Below are positions 1 through 5,389 of a stretch of 5,389 nt of DNA, piece after piece (position 1 is the first letter of the stretch; each line of letters opens with the position of its first letter). The notes below the pieces were generated by a model. The model did not search any database, was not told where the DNA came from, and worked only from the letters and a program-made list of their open reading frames with translations. A program made the translations under genes and the position numbers. The stretch comes from Deltaproteobacteria bacterium. GTDB lineage: Bacteria > Myxococcota > Myxococcia > Myxococcales > 40CM-4-68-19. The DNA lies in assembly GCA_018266095.1 (NCBI GenBank), contig JAFEBC010000735.1, forward strand, positions 1-5,389, given 5' to 3'.

Positions 1-1
1 C

Positions 2-1159
2 GACGACGTGGGGTTCGCGGGGGTGGGCGCCGTCCTGGCCGTGCGCGCGCACGACGCGGCCGAGCTCTCCTCGCGCGCGACCCGTGCGCTGGCGGAGTTC
101 GACGAGCACACGCTGGGCCGGGCCACCGCGCCCACGCTGCGCTTGTTGGGCGGGCTGCCCTTCTCGTCCTCGCAGAGCGCCGGCATGTTCGTCCTGCCGC
201 GGCTCCGCCTCGCCACCAGCGCGGGAGCGAGCTTCCTCTCGCTGACGCTGACAGCCGACGAGCGCGCGGATGCGGTCCGGCGCGCCCAGCTCCTCGACCT
301 GCTCCTGCGCGCCCACGATCGGCTCGCCGACGCGCCGGATCCGGCCTCGTCTCCGCACGTGCGCAGCATCGACGAGGGCGACACGGCCGCGTGGGAGGCG
401 CTGGTGTCGCGCGCGCTGCACCGCATCGACCAGGGCGAGCTGCAGAAGGTCGTGCTCGCGCGCCAGACGCAGGTGGCGCTCGAGTCACAGGCCGACCCGA
501 CGAGCGTGCTCGCGGCGTTGCTGCGCGAGGCCGGCTGGGGCGCGCGGCTGCTGCTCGCGCACGACGGTGAGACCTTCGTGGCGGTGTCGCCAGAGCGGCT
601 GGTGCGGCGCAGCGGGACGCACGTCGAGAGCGAGGCGCTCGCCGGCACCGCGGCCGCGGACGAGCTCAAGCTGTTGGCGTCGAGCCAGAAGGACCTCGCC
701 GAGCACGAGGTGGTGATCCGCGAGATCGCGCGCGCCCTCTCCCCGCTGTGCTCTTCGCTGAGCATCGCGCCGCAGCCCGGGCGCCGCCTGTTGCGGCACG
801 TCGCGCATCTCCACACGCCCATCGCCGCCTCGTTGCGCGAGCTCACGCACGTGCTGGAGTTGGTCCAGGCGCTGCACCCGACACCGGCGGTCGGCGGTGT
901 GCCGCGGCGCCAGGCCGTGGACTTCCTGGTCGAGGGAGAATCGCAGCCGCGCGGCCTCTACGCGGGCCCCTTCGGCTGGTTCGACGCGCGCGGCGACGGC
1001 GACTTCTGGGTGGGCCTGCGCTCTGGCGTGCTGCGCGACCGCACCGCCACCGTGTACGCGGGCGCCGGCATCGTGCGCGGCTCAGATCCGGCCGCCGAAT
1101 TGCGCGAGACACGGCTCAAGCAGCGCGCGTTCTTGCGAGCCCTCGGGGTGTCGCCGTGA
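2..1159 (+). CDS. menF: Isochorismate synthase MenF, 5'-partial
   Basis: This enzyme converts chorismate to isochorismate in the cytosol, the first committed step of menaquinone synthesis, with Mg2+. It belongs to the chorismate-binding (MenF/EntC/TrpE) family. The frame is open to the left edge, so the start is missing. A GTG at base 8 exists but falls inside what looks like an N-terminal domain strand; by comparison with E. coli MenF about 40 or more residues lie upstream. Counting that GTG codon as residue 1, the family motifs appear in order: KVVLAR with the likely general base Lys147; SPERL with the likely catalytic acid Glu196; EALAGT near 209-214; KDLAEHE with the Mg ligand candidate Glu232; HPTPA at 290-294; AGAGIV at 351-356; and SDPAAELRET with Glu364, the second Mg ligand candidate. 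The C-terminus is complete. Residue roles come from alignment with EntC/MenF from memory. An EntC (siderophore) or salicylate synthase role is possible by family, but the men genes directly behind it make MenF much more likely. Confidence 0.93.
   Translation, partial: DDVGFAGVGAVLAVRAHDAAELSSRATRALAEFDEHTLGRATAPTLRLLGGLPFSSSQSAGMFVLPRLRLATSAGASFLSLTLTADERADAVRRAQLLDLLLRAHDRLADAPDPASSPHVRSIDEGDTAAWEALVSRALHRIDQGELQKVVLARQTQVALESQADPTSVLAALLREAGWGARLLLAHDGETFVAVSPERLVRRSGTHVESEALAGTAAADELKLLASSQKDLAEHEVVIREIARALSPLCSSLSIAPQPGRRLLRHVAHLHTPIAASLRELTHVLELVQALHPTPAVGGVPRRQAVDFLVEGESQPRGLYAGPFGWFDARGDGDFWVGLRSGVLRDRTATVYAGAGIVRGSDPAAELRETRLKQRAFLRALGVSP
1145..1150 (+). promoter_or_regulatory. Weak ribosome binding site for menD
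   Basis: GGGGTG lies five bases before the GTG start of menD and inside the last codons of menF. It pairs only partly with the anti-Shine-Dalgarno sequence (the GGTG part of GGAGGTG). Because the match is weak, menD initiation may lean on ribosomes that have just terminated menF. Confidence 0.4.
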
Positions 1160-2940
1160 CCCCTGCCGCCGCGCCGCTGACGCTCTTGTCGGAGTGGTCT
1201 GCCCTGCTCTTCGACACGCTGGTCAAGGCCGGCGTGCGCGAGGTGATCGCGAGCCCCGGCTCCCGCTCCACGCCGCTGGTCCTCGCCGCCTCGCGCACGC
1301 CGGGCCTGACCGTGCGCGACGTGATCGACGAGCGCAGCGCGGCCTTCTTCGCCCTGGGCCAGGCCCGCGCGACGGGCAGGCCCTCGGCCCTCATCTGCAC
1401 CTCGGGCACCGCGCCGGCCCATCACTTCCCCGCGGTCATCGAGGCGTCCCAGGCGCGCGTGCCGCTCATCGTCCTCAGCGCAGACCGGCCCTTCGAGCTG
1501 ATGGACTGTGGCGCGCCGCAGACCATCGATCAGACGCGGCTGTTCGGCACGCACGTGCGCAGCTTCGTCGAGCTGGGCGTTCCCGAGGGGACGGACCTGT
1601 CGCTGCGCTCGCTGCGGCGGCGCGTGGTGCAGGCGGTCCACGACGCGCAGTGGCCCACACCCGGTCCCGTGCACGTGAACGTGCGCGCGAAGAAGCCGCT
1701 CGAGCCCCTCGAGGCGCGCGACCCGGCCGAGCGCGAGGCCGCTGCCCGCGTGCACGCCCTGCTCACCCAGCCGGCGCCGCGGGCTCACCTCCCTGATTCG
1801 GCCCCCTCGACGCAGACCACCGCGCACCTGGCCGAGCTCCTGCCCCGCAGCGAGCGCGGGCTCATCGTCGCGGGGCCGGGGCCGCTCTCGCAGCGCGACG
1901 CCCGCGGGCCGCTGTTCTCCCTCTTGCGCAAGACGGGGTTCACGCTGGCCGCCGACGCCACGAGCCAACTGCGCCTGGGCGCGCCAGACTTCGTGCCCGA
2001 CCTCGCCCCCGACCTGGTGTTCGCGTCGTCCACCCTGCGCGGGCAGGCCTTCGATCTCGTCCTCCAGCTCGGCGCGTCGCCCACCTCGAGCGCCTGGGAG
2101 CCGTTCCTCGCCGCCCAGCCGCGGGCGACGCACGTGGTGATCGCGCCGCACGGCTGGAACGACTTCACCGCGCAGGCCGACGAGCTGGTGTGTGCGCCCA
2201 TCGCGGCCACGCTGCGCGCCCTCGACGAGCACCTCGACGGAGCCCGCGCGCCGCTGCGCCCGCTGCAAGACGCCGCGGTGTCCATCGATCGCCAGCTCGA
2301 CGCGCAGCTCTCGCGCGAGCCCGCGCTGTCCGAGCTGGGCGCGGCGCGGGCCCTCCTCTCGCGCCTGCCCGAGGACGCGCTGGTGATGACCGGCAACAGC
2401 CTGCCCATCCGCCTCCTCGACGCCGCCGCGCCGCGGCTGCGCAGGCACGTCGACGTCCTCTCCCAGCGGGGCGCGAACGGGATCGACGGGCTCATCTCCG
2501 GGGCCGCTGGCGCCGCCTCGCAGGGCAAGCCGGTGGCGCTGCTCGTCGGCGACACGAGCTTCCTGCACGACCTGGGCGGCCTCGAGCTGGCCCGCGCCCT
2601 GCGGACGCCGCTCGTCCTCCTGGTGCTGCAGAACGGCGGCGGGCGCATCTTCGAGCAGCTCCCGGTGGCGCGCGCGGGTCTGAGCGAACGCGAGCTCTCG
2701 CACTTCACCACGCCGCACGGGCTTCGCTTCGGCTTCGCCGCCGCGCAGTTCTCGCTCCCGTACCGCCAGGTGGCGACGCCCGCGGCGCTGCACGAGGCCT
2801 TGGACGCAGCCTTCGCCCACCCAGGCGCCAGCGTCATCGAGGCGATCGTCCCCGAGCACGGCGCGCGCGACGACCTTGCCGCGCTCGCACGCACGGCTGA
2901 AGCGGCCTTCGCCCAAGCCTTCGCGCGAGGTGCTCCGTGA
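1156..2940 (+). CDS. menD: SEPHCHC synthase MenD
   Basis: MenD is a thiamine diphosphate enzyme that decarboxylates 2-oxoglutarate and adds the resulting succinyl-semialdehyde unit to isochorismate, giving 2-succinyl-5-enolpyruvyl-6-hydroxy-3-cyclohexene-1-carboxylate. I chose the GTG at 1156 (594 residues; E. coli MenD is 556) because it overlaps the menF stop and places SPGSRS at 33-38, as in the family; the frame stays open further upstream only as a shadow within menF. The PYR domain carries SPGSRS, the ThDP-activating Glu59 in DERSAAF, TSGTA at 82-86, ADRP with Arg111, and GAPQTIDQ with Gln122. The PP domain has NSLPIR with Ser415 and Arg419, QRGANGIDG with Arg438, and the ThDP/Mg motif starting Gly465-Asp466 and ending Gln492-Asn493, with the same 27-residue spacing as in E. 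coli. The first Asn of the usual NN pair is Gln, but the Mg-ligand Asn is kept. The central domain has PTSS at 309-312, where I recall PTSK as usual. Residue roles are transferred from E. coli by memory alignment. Confidence 0.96.
   Translation: MTPAAAPLTLLSEWSALLFDTLVKAGVREVIASPGSRSTPLVLAASRTPGLTVRDVIDERSAAFFALGQARATGRPSALICTSGTAPAHHFPAVIEASQARVPLIVLSADRPFELMDCGAPQTIDQTRLFGTHVRSFVELGVPEGTDLSLRSLRRRVVQAVHDAQWPTPGPVHVNVRAKKPLEPLEARDPAEREAAARVHALLTQPAPRAHLPDSAPSTQTTAHLAELLPRSERGLIVAGPGPLSQRDARGPLFSLLRKTGFTLAADATSQLRLGAPDFVPDLAPDLVFASSTLRGQAFDLVLQLGASPTSSAWEPFLAAQPRATHVVIAPHGWNDFTAQADELVCAPIAATLRALDEHLDGARAPLRPLQDAAVSIDRQLDAQLSREPALSELGAARALLSRLPEDALVMTGNSLPIRLLDAAAPRLRRHVDVLSQRGANGIDGLISGAAGAASQGKPVALLVGDTSFLHDLGGLELARALRTPLVLLVLQNGGGRIFEQLPVARAGLSERELSHFTTPHGLRFGFAAAQFSLPYRQVATPAALHEALDAAFAHPGASVIEAIVPEHGARDDLAALARTAEAAFAQAFARGAP
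2927..2932 (+). promoter_or_regulatory. Ribosome binding site for menH
   Basis: GAGGTG sits four bases before the GTG at 2937, inside the end of menD. It is a good match to the core of AGGAGGTG and supports the chosen menH start. Confidence 0.65.
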
Positions 2941-3697
2941 GCGCGCCGCTCGTGCTCCTCCACGGCTTCGCGGGCGGCCCCGACTCCTTGGACTCGCTGC
3001 GCGGCTCGTTGCGTCCGGCCAGCATCCTCGCCCCGCGTCTGTTCGGCCACGGCGCAGACGGCGCCACCGAGCCCACGCGATCGTTCGACAGCGAGATCGA
3101 TCGCCTCGCGCTCGCCCTCGCCGCGCACGCAGCCGGCGCGCCCGTGCACCTCGCCGGCTACTCGCTCGGCGCCCGCTTCGCGCTCGGCCTCATCGTGCGC
3201 CACCCGCGGCTCGTGTCGCGCGCCACCCTCGTCGGCGTCAACCCGGGCCTGAGCCAGTTCGACCGCCCCGCGCGCCAGGCGCACGACGCCGAGTGGATCC
3301 ACCTGCTGGAGGCGTCGCAGCCGCCCGGCGCGCTGCCCTTGCATGCCTTCGCCGATCGCTGGCTCGCGCAGGACCTGTTCCGCTCGCAGCAAGCGCTGCC
3401 CGACGAAGTCCGCGCCCGGCGCCGCGCCCTGCTGCTCTCGAACACCGCCCCAGGCCTCGCGCGCTCGCTGCGCCACCACGGCCTTTCGCAGATGCCCGAC
3501 TGGCGGCCCCAGCTCCACGCCGTGCGCATCCCGGTCACGCTGGTGGCGGGCGCCCTCGATCCCAAGTTCACCGCGCTGGCCCGCGAGGCCGCGCGCGATC
3601 TGGTCCACGCGCACGTCCGCATCATCGACGGCGCCGGACACGACGTCGTGCTCGAGCGCCCGCGCGCGCTCGCGGAAGTGATCAACCAGGAGACACC

Positions 3698-3701
<4 letters not shown>
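2937..3701 (+). CDS. menH: SHCHC synthase MenH (alpha/beta hydrolase)
   Basis: MenH removes pyruvate from the MenD product SEPHCHC to give (1R,6R)-2-succinyl-6-hydroxy-2,4-cyclohexadiene-1-carboxylate. At 254 residues it matches the family (E. coli MenH is 252). The alpha/beta-hydrolase signs are LLHGFAGG at 7-14 (oxyanion-hole loop), the nucleophile elbow GYSLGAR with Ser76 and the substrate-binding-type Arg80, the acid Asp208 in ALDPKF, and His235 in GAGHDV. The region between, with NPGL, FADRW and a PDW segment, follows the MenH cap pattern rather than that of a generic esterase. The GTG start overlaps the menD stop by four bases and has a good ribosome binding site. Taken alone the fold could be another hydrolase; the position between menD and menB and the GYSLG-x-R motif make MenH firm. 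The catalytic triad looks intact. Confidence 0.94.
3688..3693 (+). promoter_or_regulatory. Strong ribosome binding site for menB
   Basis: AGGAGA lies four bases before the only ATG start in the window, at 3698. It is the clearest Shine-Dalgarno match here and fixes the menB start, since the reading frame extends far upstream through menH as a shadow. The better site plus ATG suggests menB is translated more strongly than its neighbours. Confidence 0.75.
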
Positions 3702-4515
<814 letters not shown>

Positions 4516-4519
<4 letters not shown>

Positions 4520-5389
4520 GCGCGGCGGCCGAGGCGCGCGGCGCAGGTGTGTCGGTCGCTTCGACTCCGCCCTCGCGTGCGCGCGCGTGGCTCCTGGCCG
4601 CGCGTCCGGCCACGCTGACGGCCTCGGTCGCGCCCGTGCTCGTGGGAACGGCCTGTGCCGCAGCGGCAGGCCAGGTGCGCTTCGGCCCCGCGCTGGCCGC
4701 GCTCGCGGGCGCGATGCTCATCCAGATCGGCACCAACCTCGCGAACGACTTCTTCGACTTCGAGAAGGGCGCCGACACGGCCGAGCGCTTGGGGCCCACG
4801 CGCGCCGTGCAGGCGGGCTGGCTCACGGCGGCCGACATGAAGCGCGCGACGTTCCTCGTCTTCGCGCTCGCGGCGGCCATCGGCGCGTACCTCATCGCCA
4901 TCGGCGGCCTGCCCATCGCGCTGCTCGGGATCGCGTCGATCCTCTCCGGCCTCGCCTACACCGGCGGCCCCGCGCCGCTCGGCTACCTGGGCCTCGGCGA
5001 CGTGTTCGTGTTCGCCTTCTTCGGCCTCGCCGCCGTGTGCGGGACGACGTTCGTGCAGCTCGGGCACATCCCGCTCGTGGCCTGGTTCGCGGCGACCGCC
5101 GTGGGCGCGCTCTCGACGGCCGTGCTGGTGGTGAACAACCTGCGCGATCGGAACACCGATGCGGTCGCGCACAAGCGCACGCTCGCGGTCCGCTTCGGCC
5201 GCGGGTTCGCGATCGGCGAGTACGTCGCGCTCATCGCTCTGGCGCAGGTGGCCACCATCGCGGTCGCCTGGAGCCTGCGCTCGCCCTTGCCGCTCGTGGC
5301 GCTGCTCACGATCCCGCGCGGGATCTCGCTGGCGAAGCAGGTGGCCGGATACGAAGGCCGCGCGCTCAATCCGCTGCTCGGCGCGACCG
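4516..5389 (+). CDS. menA: DHNA polyprenyltransferase MenA, 3'-partial
   Basis: MenA is an integral membrane UbiA-family prenyltransferase that joins a polyprenyl chain to 1,4-dihydroxy-2-naphthoate, forming demethylmenaquinone. The frame is open to the right edge with 291 codons visible; the family is about 300 residues, so only a short C-terminal part should be missing. After a polar Ala/Arg-rich lead of about 24 residues comes the MenA opening ARPATLTASVAPVLVG at 29-44. The first Asp-rich motif is NDFFDFEKGAD at 77-87 (Asp78, Asp81, Asp87). The MenA-type YTGGPAPLGYLGLGD lies at 148-162. The second Asp-rich motif is NNLRDRNTDAVAHKRTL at 207-223, with Asp211, Asp215 and Lys220. Several hydrophobic stretches between these fit a multi-pass protein, for example about 63-76, 113-147, 163-178, 186-206 and 236-256. 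The GTG start overlaps the menB stop by four bases; a GTG at 4549 would remove 11 residues of the non-conserved lead. The motifs separate it from UbiA proper. Confidence 0.94.

Noticed and set aside
8..10. GTG at base 8 as the true start of menF
   Set aside because: The frame is open to the left edge, no ribosome binding site can be seen in seven bases, and the predicted protein would lack the N-terminal part seen in MenF homologues.
748..1155. Upstream extension of the menD reading frame inside menF, giving a 730-residue protein
   Set aside because: The extra residues are an Arg/Ala/Pro-rich shadow of menF codons without MenD homology; the GTG at 1156 places the conserved N-terminal motif where the family has it.
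958..2916. Long minus-strand open frame (652 codons) opposite menF and menD, and a similar one of 618 codons at 1785-3641
   Set aside because: Both lie wholly antisense to well-supported men genes, are rich in Arg, Ala, Gly and Glu, and show no family motif. Stop codons are rare in all frames at this GC content, so long antisense frames are expected by chance.
2876..3697. Upstream extension of the menB reading frame through menH, giving a 547-residue protein that might be read as a fusion
   Set aside because: The extension is a low-complexity Arg/Pro/Ala translation of menH in another frame; the ATG at 3698 has a strong ribosome binding site and gives the normal MenB length.

Overview
The window is one tightly packed, plus-strand operon for menaquinone (vitamin K2) biosynthesis by the classical o-succinylbenzoate (Men) route. 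The gene order is menF-menD-menH-menB-menA. The first gene is cut by the left edge and the last by the right edge; the three inner genes are complete. No part of the window lies outside these five reading frames.

The DNA is very GC-rich (by eye around 70%), with nearly all third codon positions G or C and GTG as the start codon for three of the four visible starts. The proteins look proteobacterial in the broad sense: MenB in particular follows the Escherichia coli form closely. A high-GC deltaproteobacterial or Myxococcota-type genome fits, but this is inference from composition and style; nothing in the window names the species.

Layout: isochorismate synthase MenF (start missing) to 1159; MenD, the ThDP-dependent SEPHCHC synthase, 1156-2940; MenH, the alpha/beta-hydrolase SHCHC synthase, 2937-3701; MenB, naphthoate synthase, 3698-4519; MenA, DHNA polyprenyltransferase, from 4516 past the right edge. 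Every junction is a 4-base start/stop overlap (GTGA three times, ATGA once), so translation is probably coupled along the whole transcript. No internal promoter, terminator, RNA gene, mobile element, repeat array or CRISPR was seen.

Together the genes take chorismate to isochorismate (MenF), add a succinyl-semialdehyde unit from 2-oxoglutarate (MenD), eliminate pyruvate (MenH), and later close the second ring (MenB) and prenylate it at the membrane (MenA). The two steps between MenH and MenB, o-succinylbenzoate synthase (MenC) and its CoA ligase (MenE), are not in the window and may lie beyond either edge, as may the hotdog thioesterase and the final methyltransferase. This is a core housekeeping pathway and I found no convincing new system. 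The points most worth checking are a Ser in MenD where a basic residue is usual and the uniform overlap architecture.
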